Assembly: GCA_035647855.1 (NCBI GenBank)
Contig: DASRMP010000033.1
Span: 1-55,807 of the forward strand
Direction of reading: 5' to 3'
Length of the DNA: 55,807 bases
DNA from: JAAZBW01 sp035647855
GTDB lineage: Bacteria; Actinomycetota; Actinomycetes; Actinomycetales; Actinomycetaceae
Part shown: in pieces, positions 41,618-50,129 of the stretch
Numbering within the stretch: the stretch's first letter is position 1
Layout: every line of letters starts with the position of its first letter
Position numbers and translations under genes: made by a program
The notes under the pieces: model-generated
Told to the model about the DNA's origin: nothing
Seen by the model: the letters and a program-made list of their open reading frames with translations, nothing else
Database searches by the model: none

Positions 41618-42613
41618 CTAGTTCCGCAGCGATGCGGTCCGCACGGGCTCGTCGTACAGTTCGGTGAGTTCGTCGTCGAGGCGCAGCACCGTGACGGACG
41701 CGCCCTGCATCTCCAGCGACGTCACGTAATCGCCCACGAGGGACCGCGTGACCGTCACGCCCATCCGTTCCAGCCGCTCCCTCGCGTGGCGGTAGACGAT
41801 GTAGAGCTCCGAGAGCGGGGTGCCGCCCATGCCGTTGACGAGGAGGAGGACCTCGTCACCCGTGGCGAGGCCGAGGTCGCGAACCACCGGGTCAAGCAGC
41901 ATGTCCGTCACTTTGTCCGCGCCGGCCATCGGGACGCGCCGGCGGCCGGGTTCGCCGTGGATTCCGATGCCGAGTTCGATCTCGTCGTCGGGAAGGTCGA
42001 AGGACGGTTTGCCGGCGTGAGGGACGGTGCAGGCGGCGAGGGCGACTCCCATGGAGCGGACGTTCGCGATCACGCGGTTGGCGATCTCGGTGACGCCGGC
42101 GAGGTCGTCCCCACGTTCGGCGGCGGCACCCGCGATCTTCTCGACCAAGAGGGTGCCTGCGACCCCGCGCCGGCCTGCGGTGAACAGCGAGTCCTCGACG
42201 GCGACGTCGTCGTTCACCAGAACGCTCGCCACCTCGATCCCCTCGGCTTCGGCGAGTTCGGCGGCCGTCTCGAAGTTGAGGACGTCGCCCGTGTAGTTCT
42301 TGACGATGTGGAGCACGCCCGCGCCTCCGTCGACGGCGCGCGTGGCGGCGACGATCGGGTCCGGCGTGGGCGAGGTGAAGACGGCGCCCGGAACCGCGGC
42401 GTCGAGCATGCCCTGACCGACGAATCCCACGTGCAGCGGCTCGTGTCCAGAGCCGCCACCGGAGACGAGGCCGACCTTGCCCTGAACAGGGGCGTCACGG
42501 CGGACCACGAACAGGTCGTCCTCACCTGGGCGGACCAGGTCCTCGTGGGCGGCGCAGAATCCGGCGATCGACTCCCCGACCACATCGGCGGGAGCGTTGA
42601 TGAGCTTCTTCAC
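41618..42613 (-). CDS. dhaK: Dihydroxyacetone kinase substrate-binding subunit DhaK
   Basis: DhaK binds dihydroxyacetone covalently through a His. The 331-residue protein begins VKKLINAPADVVGESIAGF. It has SGGGSGHEPLHVGFVGQGML with a conserved His57, DAAVPGAVFTSPTPD, VKNYTGDVLNF, and GIGIHGEPGRRRV, where His219 is the likely hemiaminal-forming residue. I chose GTG 42611-42613, because a longer frame would run through folC. A 17-bp palindrome lies 23 bases upstream in the 94-bp gap after folC. No dhaR regulator is present nearby. Confidence 0.95.
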   Translation of the reverse strand: MKKLINAPADVVGESIAGFCAAHEDLVRPGEDDLFVVRRDAPVQGKVGLVSGGGSGHEPLHVGFVGQGMLDAAVPGAVFTSPTPDPIVAATRAVDGGAGVLHIVKNYTGDVLNFETAAELAEAEGIEVASVLVNDDVAVEDSLFTAGRRGVAGTLLVEKIAGAAAERGDDLAGVTEIANRVIANVRSMGVALAACTVPHAGKPSFDLPDDEIELGIGIHGEPGRRRVPMAGADKVTDMLLDPVVRDLGLATGDEVLLLVNGMGGTPLSELYIVYRHARERLERMGVTVTRSLVGDYVTSLEMQGASVTVLRLDDELTELYDEPVRTASLRN

Positions 42614-42635
42614 CCTTGACCTCTCCTCGAACGAG

Positions 42636-42652
42636 TCCCGCGTGACGCGGGA
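42636..42652. promoter_or_regulatory. 17-bp palindrome upstream of dhaK, candidate operator
   Basis: TCCCGCG-T-G-A-CGCGGGA is a perfect palindrome apart from its centre. It lies 23 bases before the dhaK start in the 94-bp gap after folC. It could be a repressor site or a small hairpin next to the ribosome-binding site. No convincing -35 or -10 pair is visible, so whether dhaK has its own promoter is open. Confidence 0.4.
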
Positions 42653-42707
42653 ACTTGAAGATACCTCTACTCTGCCGCGCCCGGAGCGGCCCGCACGCGG
42701 GAACGGC

Positions 42708-44060
42708 TCACTCTGTCTTCTTGCCGAGGACCTTCCGGGCGGCGCCCGCCAGGATGACCGAACCCGCCACGAGGACTCCCGCGGTGCCGGCGGGAGTTCC
42801 CTCCCGCTCGGCGAGTGCGGCCGCCTTTTCGAGCGCGTCCGCGAGCGCGAGTTCCACGTGGACGCGGTCCTCACCGAAGACGTCGCGGGCGATGTCCGCG
42901 AGGTCGGCTGGGTCCATCGCCCGTTCGGTCATCATGCCGGTGACGACGATCTCGTCCATCAGGGGCTCGAATTCCACGAGGATGCCCTCGACGTTCTTGT
43001 CCGCCATGGCCGCCACGACCCCGACAACCCTCTCGAGCGCAAACGCCTCCTCTACCGCGGCCCGGAGGGCGGCCGCTCCATGCGGGTTGTGCGCGGAATC
43101 GATGAGGATGGCCGGCGACGTGCGCGCCACCTCCAGTCTGCCGGGCGAGCGGACCCCGCCGAACGCCTCCTCGACGGCGTCTCCAGGAAGGGCGCCGCGT
43201 CCGAAGAACTCCTCGACCGCCGTCAGCGCGACGGCGGCGTTGCGCGCCTGGTGAGCGCCGAAGAGCGGCAGTGCGATGTCGGTGTAAAGCGCGGACGGTG
43301 TCCGCAGCGAGATCATCTGCCCGCCGACGGCGATCGACCGTTCGACCACCCGGAAGTCGCGAGGCTCCGCGACCAGGCGCGCGCCCTGGCCGGCCGCCGC
43401 GACCATGACGATGCCGGCAACCTCCTCCTTCTGCTCGGCGGAGACCACCCTCTCCGACCGTTTGATCACGCCCACCTTCTCGTTCGCGATCTCGGCGAGC
43501 GAGTAGCCCAGCCATTTCTCGTGATCGAGCGCGACCGGCATCAACGCGACCACGTCCGCGTCGATCACGTTGGTGGCGTCCCAGAATCCGCCCATACCGA
43601 CCTCGAAGACGGCCACGTCAACGGGCGCGTCCGCGAAGGCCGCGATAGCGAGGACCGTGAACACCTCGAAGAAGCTGAGGCGGGGCCCGCCCCCGGCCAG
43701 GCTGCGCTCGTCCACCATCTCGACGTACGGCGCAACGTCCTCCCAGGCAGCGATGAAGCCCTCGGGGGATATCGGCTCGCCGTCGATCGCGATCCGTTCG
43801 CGCACGTCAGTGAGATGAGGTGACGTGAAGCGCCCGGTACGCAGACCGACCGCCATCACGAGCCTCTCGATCATGCGCGCGGTGGTGGTCTTGCCGTTCG
43901 TGCCCGCCACATGGATCGTCCGGAAGGACTCCTGCGGGGAGCCCATGAGATCGCAAACCGCCCTCACGCGCTCGAGCGTGGGCTCGAAATCGTGTTCGGG
44001 CGCCCGGGTCAGTATCGCGCGGTAGATCTCGTCCACGCGCGCGGCCACGTCACCGGACAT
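42708..44060 (-). CDS. folC: Folylpolyglutamate synthase / dihydrofolate synthase
   Basis: FolC adds glutamate to folates and joins glutamate to dihydropteroate. The 450-residue protein has the Mur-ligase-like P-loop HVAGTNGKTTTARMIERL near residue 55, GRFTSPHLTDVRERI, FEVGMGGFWDATNVID, and the C-domain LIDSAHNPHGAAALRAA. Start ATG 44058-44060 (MSGDVAARVDEIY) overlaps the end of ileS by 11 bases. The ileS-folC-DUF4233-ndk order is common in actinobacteria, here broken by the dha genes. Confidence 0.96.
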   Translation of the reverse strand: MSGDVAARVDEIYRAILTRAPEHDFEPTLERVRAVCDLMGSPQESFRTIHVAGTNGKTTTARMIERLVMAVGLRTGRFTSPHLTDVRERIAIDGEPISPEGFIAAWEDVAPYVEMVDERSLAGGGPRLSFFEVFTVLAIAAFADAPVDVAVFEVGMGGFWDATNVIDADVVALMPVALDHEKWLGYSLAEIANEKVGVIKRSERVVSAEQKEEVAGIVMVAAAGQGARLVAEPRDFRVVERSIAVGGQMISLRTPSALYTDIALPLFGAHQARNAAVALTAVEEFFGRGALPGDAVEEAFGGVRSPGRLEVARTSPAILIDSAHNPHGAAALRAAVEEAFALERVVGVVAAMADKNVEGILVEFEPLMDEIVVTGMMTERAMDPADLADIARDVFGEDRVHVELALADALEKAAALAEREGTPAGTAGVLVAGSVILAGAARKVLGKKTE

Positions 44061-47000
44061 GGGTCTCAACGGCCTCGAGACGAGTGATCGAGGGCTCCGT
44101 GACGTCGCCGGCGTCCAGCACCAGATCGACGGTGAGGGTCTCGCGCTGCAGCATGTCCGCATACGAACGCGCCGCTTCAAGCCTGTTCTCGGGGAGTGTG
44201 ACGCCGAGGGCGATCCGGTCCGAGACGTGCAGGCCGGCCTCCTTGCGCGCGTCCTGGACGATGCGGACGAGGTCGCGTGTGTAGCCCTCGGCTTCGAGTT
44301 CGGGGTCGAGTGTGGTGTCGAGCACCACGAACGCGCCGGAGTCGAGTACCTCGGCGGCCGATCCCTCCTCGGCGTTCACGACGGTCGTCAGCGTGTACTG
44401 GCCGTCGGTGAGCACGATCGGGACGCCGTCGATCCTGACGTCGAAGCAGACACCGTCGCCGAGTTCCTCCCACGCTCCCGACTTCTGCGCCTTGAACAAC
44501 TGCGAGGTGTACCGGCGGATATCGGCGGGCAGCTCCCGCGGGTTGATGGTCAGCTCGCTGGTGACTTCGAGTCCCGATGTCGCGACGTCCGCCAGGGTGA
44601 CCTCCTTGACGTTGACCTCGGAGGCGATGAGTCCGGTGAAGGGCGCGAGCGCGCCGGGGTCGTCGCTCACGATTCGCAGTTCGCGGAGCGGTTGCCGCAC
44701 ACGCAGCCTGTTCGCCTTACGGAGGGCGTGCGCGGCCGAGACGACGGCGCGCACCTCGTCCATTGCCGTGACGAGTTCCGCGTCGATCGCACTCGCCGGC
44801 AGCCGGGGCCAGTCGGTCAGGTGGACCGAGCGCCCGCCCGTGAGTCCGCGCCACACCTCCTCGGCGACGAGTGGCGCCAGCGGTGCCAGGACCTGGGTGA
44901 GGATTTCGATGACGGTCGCCAGGGTGTCGAAGGCGCGGCGGTCCTCGTCCCAGAAGCGGTCGCGCTGGGTGCGCACGTACCAGTTGGTGAGCACGTCGAG
45001 GTGGTCGCGGACGAGGCGAGAGCCATCAGGGATGTCGTACGCCTCGAACGCCTCGCGCACATGGTCCGCCAGGACCGCGGTGCGGGAGACGATGTACCGG
45101 TCCATGATGTCAAGGCCGGCGAGGACGTCGGGGGCGGAGAAGTCGAGCGGCTGCGCGATGTAGCCCTTGCCGCCGTCGACTGTGCCCGCGTACAGCGCGA
45201 GGAAGTACCACGAGTTCCACAGCGGCAGGAGCACGTGTCGCACGGAGTCGCGGATCGACTCCTCGGACACCACCAGGTTGCCGCCCCGCAGCACGGGGGA
45301 GCTCATGAGGCTCCAGCGCACGGCGTCCGAACCGTACTTGCCGTACATCTCCATGGGGTCCGGATAGTTGCGGAGCTTCTTCGATGCCTTGCGGCCGTCA
45401 TCGCCGAGGACGATTCCGTGGGAGATGCAGGAGAGGAACGCCGGCCGGTCGAAGAGTGCCGTGGCGAGGACGTGCAGGGTGTAGAACCAGCCGCGTGTCT
45501 GGCCGATGTACTCGACGATGAAGTCGCCCGGGTAGTGGTGCTCGAACCAGTCCTCGTTCTCGAACGGGTAGTGCACCTGGGCGAATGGCATCGAGCCGGA
45601 GTCGAACCAGACGTCGAGGATGTCGGAGATACGCCGCATCGTCGAACGCCCGGTGGGGTCGTCAGGGTTGGGCCGCGTGAGTTCGTCGATGTAGGGCCGG
45701 TGGAGGTCCACCTCGCCCTTGCGGTTCCGCGGAAGCCGTCCGAAGTCGCGCTCCAGCTCTGCGAGAGAGCCGTAGCAGTCCGTGCGGGGATGTGCCGGAT
45801 CGTCGGACACCCAGATCGGGATCGGCGTGCCCCAGTAACGGTTCCGGGAGATCGACCAGTCACGTGCACCCGCGAGCCAGTTCCCGAAGACCCCGTCCTT
45901 GATGTGCTCGGGCACCCAGGTGATCTGCTGGTTGAGTTCGCCCATCCGGTCGCGGAACTGCGAGACGCGCACGAACCAGGAGGTCACGGCCTTGTAGATG
46001 AGCGGGGAGCCGCATCGCCAGCAATGCGGGTAGGAGTGGGCGTACGAGGACTGCCGCACGAGCACCGCGCGATTCCCCTCGGCCGTCTCGGCGAGCGGGC
46101 CCGTGGAATCGCGGAGGTCGGCGACGATGTGGCGGTTCGCCTCGAACACCTGGAGCCGCGCATAGTCCGGGACTTCGGAGGTGAACTTGCCGCCCTCGTC
46201 GACCGGGACGACTGTCCCGATGCCCGCCGCCTGGCAGACGATCATGTCGTCCTCACCGAAGGCAGGGGCGAGGTGGACGAGCCCGGTTCCGTCTTCCACG
46301 GAGACGAAGTCTGCAGTGATCAACTGGAACGCGTTCGGCCCGGGTGCCTCATCCTCGCGCCGGGCGGTGAAGTACCGGAAGATCGGGTGGTAACGCAGAC
46401 CGGCAAGTTCGCTGCCGGTGAATCGCGCGAGAACCTCAGGGGCCTTCCCCAACTCCTTCGCGTAGGCAGCCACGAGTGCCTCCGCGATGACGATTCGGTC
46501 ACCCGCGAGAGGTCCCTTCGTCGGTCGCGCGAGAACATAGGGCAGTTCCGGTCCGACGGCGATCGCGAGGTTCGAGGGCAGTGTCCACGGAGTGGTCGTC
46601 CAGATCAGTGCGAGCGCGCCGTCGATCTCGGGACGGCCGGGCGCGATGAGTCGCAGTCCGACTGTCACGGACTGGTCCGTACGCTCGGCGTAGACGTCGT
46701 CGTCCATCTTGAGTTCGTGGTTGGACAGGGGCGTCTCGTCGTTCCAGCAGTACGGAAGCACCCGGTAGCCCTCGTAGGCGAGCCCCTTGTCGTAGAGGGT
46801 CTTGAACGCCCAGATGACCGATTCCATGTACGGCGTATCGAGGGTCTTGTAGTCGTTTTCGAAGTCGACCCAGCGGGCCTGGCGGTTGACGTACTCCTCC
46901 CAGACATCCGCGTACGTCATGACCGAGTCCCGGCACGCCTCGTTGAACTCCTCGATCCCGAGTTCCTCAATCTCGGACTTCTCGGTGATGCCGAGGATCC

Positions 47001-47334
47001 GCTGGGCCTCGAGCTCGGCGGGCAGGCCGTGCGTGTCCCAGCCGAAGCGTCGCTCCACGCGGTGCCCCAACTGGGTCTGGAATCGTCCGACCACGTCCTT
47101 CACGTACCCCGTGAGGAGGTGGCCGTAGTGGGGCAGGCCGTTGGCGAACGGGGGGCCGTCGTAGAAGACGAACTCGTTCGAACCATCCGGACCTGCATCG
47201 CGTTGATCGATCGACGCCTGGAACGTGCCGTCTGCCTGCCAGTAGGCGAGCACGGCGTTCTCGAACGCGGGGAAGTCCGGCGAGGCGGTGAGTTCGCCAT
47301 CGCGGTGGAGTGGGTACTGCCGATTCTCGGTCAC
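44050..47334 (-). CDS. ileS: Isoleucyl-tRNA synthetase
   Basis: IleRS charges tRNA-Ile. The 1094-residue protein begins VTENRQYPLHRDGELTASPD. It has the HIGH-type motif as FANGLPHYGHLLTGYVKD near residue 55, a CP1 editing domain (about 190-400), and the KMSKS-type loop as GDDGRKASKKLRNYPDP near residue 600, where KASKK departs from consensus. A long anticodon and C-terminal region follows. Sequence style fits the eukaryote-like class of IleRS found in actinobacteria. GTG 47332-47334 has AGGAG at 47340-47344 and lies just after a T-box leader that I infer controls translation. Confidence 0.97.
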   Translation of the reverse strand: MTENRQYPLHRDGELTASPDFPAFENAVLAYWQADGTFQASIDQRDAGPDGSNEFVFYDGPPFANGLPHYGHLLTGYVKDVVGRFQTQLGHRVERRFGWDTHGLPAELEAQRILGITEKSEIEELGIEEFNEACRDSVMTYADVWEEYVNRQARWVDFENDYKTLDTPYMESVIWAFKTLYDKGLAYEGYRVLPYCWNDETPLSNHELKMDDDVYAERTDQSVTVGLRLIAPGRPEIDGALALIWTTTPWTLPSNLAIAVGPELPYVLARPTKGPLAGDRIVIAEALVAAYAKELGKAPEVLARFTGSELAGLRYHPIFRYFTARREDEAPGPNAFQLITADFVSVEDGTGLVHLAPAFGEDDMIVCQAAGIGTVVPVDEGGKFTSEVPDYARLQVFEANRHIVADLRDSTGPLAETAEGNRAVLVRQSSYAHSYPHCWRCGSPLIYKAVTSWFVRVSQFRDRMGELNQQITWVPEHIKDGVFGNWLAGARDWSISRNRYWGTPIPIWVSDDPAHPRTDCYGSLAELERDFGRLPRNRKGEVDLHRPYIDELTRPNPDDPTGRSTMRRISDILDVWFDSGSMPFAQVHYPFENEDWFEHHYPGDFIVEYIGQTRGWFYTLHVLATALFDRPAFLSCISHGIVLGDDGRKASKKLRNYPDPMEMYGKYGSDAVRWSLMSSPVLRGGNLVVSEESIRDSVRHVLLPLWNSWYFLALYAGTVDGGKGYIAQPLDFSAPDVLAGLDIMDRYIVSRTAVLADHVREAFEAYDIPDGSRLVRDHLDVLTNWYVRTQRDRFWDEDRRAFDTLATVIEILTQVLAPLAPLVAEEVWRGLTGGRSVHLTDWPRLPASAIDAELVTAMDEVRAVVSAAHALRKANRLRVRQPLRELRIVSDDPGALAPFTGLIASEVNVKEVTLADVATSGLEVTSELTINPRELPADIRRYTSQLFKAQKSGAWEELGDGVCFDVRIDGVPIVLTDGQYTLTTVVNAEEGSAAEVLDSGAFVVLDTTLDPELEAEGYTRDLVRIVQDARKEAGLHVSDRIALGVTLPENRLEAARSYADMLQRETLTVDLVLDAGDVTEPSITRLEAVETHVR

Positions 47335-47575
47335 TTGTACTCCTGGTCGCCTCGGGTGCATTCCCGAGGACGACTGCGGTTCGCTCCGGTCAATACCGGC
47401 TGCGGTCCGCGCCGCGGTACCACCTCGGTTGCCCGCCGCCACAAGAGGCTCCGGGCCACTCATTCAACGCTGTGACGGGCGTCTCCCGTCCGGTTCTACT
47501 GGGCATCGGCCGCGGCGCGGTGTGCCGTTCTTCCGGAGGCTCGCCGGTGATGGCCGGGTCGGTGCCTGTGCGGTC
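47335..47575 (-). promoter_or_regulatory. T-box riboswitch (translational, short Stem I) controlling ileS
   Basis: The minus strand holds the T-box consensus AACCGAGGTGGTACCGCGG at 47412-47430, whose TGGT pairs with the NCCA end of uncharged tRNA. The Stem I region (about 47530-47560) is short and presents an ATC (Ile) specifier at 47549-47551, followed by ACCGGCGAGCCTCCGGAAGA. CCTCGGG at 47363-47369 can pair with CCCGAGG just before the ribosome-binding site, or with CCGAGG of the T-box. These exclusive pairings point to control of translation initiation, the type known for actinobacterial ileS. Confidence 0.9.
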
Positions 47576-47581
47576 AGTGTA
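47576..47581 (-). promoter_or_regulatory. Candidate -10 element for the ileS leader
   Basis: TACACT on the minus strand lies directly after the MFS terminator stem and about 25 bases before the specifier, which fits the expected 5' end of the T-box leader. A possible -35 (TTGTTC or TTCTCC) would fall in the terminator loop. The assignment is weak without start-site data. Confidence 0.35.
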
Positions 47582-47583
47582 AA

Positions 47584-47623
47584 GCACTCGGCCCCCGGGA
47601 GAACAATCCCGGGGGCCGAGTGC
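47584..47623 (-). terminator. Strong hairpin terminator after the MFS gene
   Basis: A perfect 17-bp stem (47607-47623 with 47584-47600) and a six-base loop lie 35 bases past the MFS stop on the minus strand, followed by CTTTACAC. It is the longest perfect stem in the window. It separates the MFS gene from the ileS leader. Confidence 0.8.
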
Positions 47624-47657
47624 GCTGAGGGGTGTTACGCCACTCGGAAGGGAACTG

Positions 47658-49106
47658 CTAGAAGGTGCCGGCCGCGACCTGGGCGGTGCGCTCCTTCTGC
47701 CTGGCGACGTCCTTCGGGTACGTCTTGTAGAACACGAACCAGTAAACCGCGTTCAGCGCGTAGGCGCCGGAGACGAAGATGGCGATGGTGTTCTGGAAAC
47801 CGAGGTCCGTCTCGGAGATGTAGCCGACGAGGATCGTCATGACCGCGGTGATGAGACCCTGGACGAGCGAGAAGAGCATCGCGAAACCGGTTGCGTTCAG
47901 CTGCGCCGGGACGATCGAGGACACCATCGGCAGCACGCAGGCGGACCAGCCGATCGGGAAGACCAAGCCCACCAGGCCGACGATCACCCAGTAGTACCAG
48001 GCGGTGCCCCAGTTGGGGTAGAAGCCCAGGAAGGTGACCGCTGCGAACGAGGCAAGGTACAGCTGCATCATGAGGATACGGCCCTTGTGACCGAACTTCT
48101 GGACCATCTGGTCCGCGAAGAGCCCGCCGAGGATGGAGCCGACGACCGAGCAGGCGGCGAAGACGGTGTACAGCAGGCCCGCCTCGGGGACGGTGAAGCC
48201 GTTGATCTGGACCCAGAACGTCTGCATGAAGGCGAACAGCACCATCGAGGTGACGAGCGGGAGCATGAGCGCGAGCAGGGCGTAGGTCGGGATCTTGAAG
48301 AGCTTGAAGCCGTCCGAGAGCTTGAAGATGCCGGCGTCCGGGTCGTCCGCGACCTTGGTGGCGGACTTCTTGGGTTCCTTGACCCACATCAGAATCAGGA
48401 GGCCGGAGACGATCGAGAGGGCGCCCATCGTCCACATGGCGTAGCGCCAACCGTCGTGAACACCTGTCTCAGGGTTGCGGAACCCCTCCGCACCGAACGC
48501 CGCGATGGCCGGGGTGAGGAGCATGCCCACAAGCTGGCCTGCGCCGCGGATCGACCCGAAGGCCTTACCGCGTTCGTTGCGGGAGAACAAGTCCGCCATG
48601 AGGCCGTTGAGGATCGGCTCGGAGGCGACGGTGCCCAGGACCGCGATCGAGTAGAGGATGAGGAACCAGGTGAAGTCCGGCGCGAAGCCGGTACCCACGG
48701 TCCAGAAGCCCCACAGACCGGTCACGATGAAGAGGACGAGCTTCTTGCCGAAGCGGTCGGCCAGCATCGCCCATGTTGGACCGAGGATGCCACGGGCGAA
48801 CTTCGAGATCGACGAAATGATACCGAGCTGGCTTCTGTCGATGCCGAAGGCCTCGATGAGGAGCGGGAAGACGGTGTTGACAACCCCACCCTCGGAGTTG
48901 TCGATCGCCGAGGACGCCGCAAGCGCCACGACCGCGCGACCGCGGCCCTTCTTCAGCTCGGGGTCTACCCAGTCATCGTCTTGAATGCTTTCGTCAGCGT
49001 CGACGTGAGCGACGCCCATCGTCTTCGACGACGCGACGAGGTCATCCGTGCCCGGGACCTCGGTGACGGCGGCTTCAAAGATGCCGTCGGAGCGGTTATC
49101 TGTCAT
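47658..49106 (-). CDS. MFS transporter
   Basis: A 482-residue major facilitator. A hydrophilic acidic N-terminus of about 60 residues precedes twelve apparent hydrophobic segments. The loop 2-3 MFS motif reads MLADRFGKKLVLF and the central loop has KEPKKSATKVADD. Substrate is unknown. A divergent FCD-type GntR regulator lies 351 bp away, and such regulators commonly sense carboxylates or sugar acids, so an organic-acid substrate is a reasonable guess. ATG 49104-49106 has GAAGGGAAAGG upstream. The gene ends before a strong terminator. Confidence 0.9.
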   Translation of the reverse strand: MTDNRSDGIFEAAVTEVPGTDDLVASSKTMGVAHVDADESIQDDDWVDPELKKGRGRAVVALAASSAIDNSEGGVVNTVFPLLIEAFGIDRSQLGIISSISKFARGILGPTWAMLADRFGKKLVLFIVTGLWGFWTVGTGFAPDFTWFLILYSIAVLGTVASEPILNGLMADLFSRNERGKAFGSIRGAGQLVGMLLTPAIAAFGAEGFRNPETGVHDGWRYAMWTMGALSIVSGLLILMWVKEPKKSATKVADDPDAGIFKLSDGFKLFKIPTYALLALMLPLVTSMVLFAFMQTFWVQINGFTVPEAGLLYTVFAACSVVGSILGGLFADQMVQKFGHKGRILMMQLYLASFAAVTFLGFYPNWGTAWYYWVIVGLVGLVFPIGWSACVLPMVSSIVPAQLNATGFAMLFSLVQGLITAVMTILVGYISETDLGFQNTIAIFVSGAYALNAVYWFVFYKTYPKDVARQKERTAQVAAGTF

Positions 49107-49457
49107 GGCGCTTGCCTTTCCCTTCAGGGTTGTAGCGACCCACGTTCTGAGTCCGGTCCGTTGGTGCCAGGGCACAACGGTGTGCCGATAGATGGGATTC
49201 TTCTCTACTGGACGAAATACCTCCGCAAGTTGCCACGAAGTTGCACAAATTGTGAAGGTGAAACGGAGGCCGCGTGTTGACTGCGGGGCATTTGTGCATC
49301 GGTGCAGGCAAGGGCCCGCGCACGATCCACCTCTCGACGGCGTAGGCGCCGGTCCACAGAGGCGAAACTCCTACAGTGGTGGAAGATCGGCAATTGGATC
49401 TGATCCCCCGGCCAGATCCGTAGAATCGTTGAGCACCCGCCCTTATCAGGACTTCTC
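49107..49457. promoter_or_regulatory. Divergent control region between MFS and gntR genes
   Basis: This 351-bp region has lower GC than its surroundings and holds no convincing gene. A pseudopalindrome CACAA-A-TTGTG lies at 49244-49254, and a related TTTGTGCATCGGTGCA stretch lies near 49290. These are candidate operators for the FCD-type regulator. I cannot place promoters with confidence. Confidence 0.45.
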
Positions 49458-50129
49458 ATGCCAATCCCGCCTTCATCGACCCGGCCCCCGATCTCGAAGT
49501 CGGAGGCCGTCTACCGTGAGCTTCGCGCCAGGATCATCGCGGGCCGCTACACGGCCGGATACCGGATCGTGCTGGACCAGATCGCGCGAGAGCTGGGAGT
49601 GTCCCCCGTGCCGGTGCGAGAGGCCATCCGCCGGCTGGAGGCGGAGCGGCTGGTGAACTTCACTCGCAACGTCGGGGCGGAGGTCGCAGGACTCGACGTC
49701 GAGGGCTACGCCGACGCCATGCAGACCCTTGCCTACCTCGAGGGCGCCGCCACCTCGCTCGCTGCCGACCACATGAGTGAGGAACTGCTCGCGGACGCCC
49801 GCGCCACCAACCAGCAACTGCGCAGCGTCTTCGACGCCGCCGAGTTCGAACCGAGGACCTTCACCGAACTCAATGCCCGATTCCACCGGAAACTCTGCTC
49901 GGCGTGCCCCAACCGGCACATGCTCGATCTGCTGGAGAGGGAGTGGGAGTTCGTCGCCGTCATCCGGCGGGACGGCCAGTTCCGGCGAGCGCAGCACGCG
50001 CTGGTGTCTGTGGAGGAGCACGAGCAGATCCTCGATCTCATCGCGGGCGATGTGCCGCGCGATGAGATCGAGAAGGCCGTCCGTGACCACAAGATGCGTT
50101 CGATGCGCGACTTGGTGTCCGGCGGCTAG
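49458..50129 (+). CDS. GntR family transcriptional regulator, FadR/FCD subfamily
   Basis: A 223-residue regulator. The N-terminal winged helix-turn-helix (about 13-75) contains AVYRELRARIIAGRYTAGYRI and IARELGVSPVPVREAIRRLEAERLV, standard for GntR. The C-terminal all-helical FCD domain (about 85-215) contains NARFHRKLCSACPNRHM and VSVEEHEQILDLIAGD with likely metal or ligand His residues. It diverges from the MFS gene, which it probably controls. Its TAG stop directly abuts the convergent SDR stop. Confidence 0.92.
   Translation: MPIPPSSTRPPISKSEAVYRELRARIIAGRYTAGYRIVLDQIARELGVSPVPVREAIRRLEAERLVNFTRNVGAEVAGLDVEGYADAMQTLAYLEGAATSLAADHMSEELLADARATNQQLRSVFDAAEFEPRTFTELNARFHRKLCSACPNRHMLDLLEREWEFVAVIRRDGQFRRAQHALVSVEEHEQILDLIAGDVPRDEIEKAVRDHKMRSMRDLVSGG

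Noticed and set aside
47335..47463. Longer IleRS N-terminus read through the T-box
   Set aside because: The extra codons translate the T-box element itself, and a clear AGGAG-GTG start lies downstream.
44059..47475. A long plus-strand open frame of more than 1,100 codons opposite ileS
   Set aside because: It is exactly antisense to the IleRS gene, has no recognisable domain, and is rich in Arg, Val, Asp and Gly. This is the usual shadow frame of a GC-rich coding strand.
49096..49323. Minus-strand frame of about 75 codons in the MFS-gntR gap
   Set aside because: It overlaps the MFS start, is Cys/His/Arg-rich without family resemblance, and lies in what looks like a control region.
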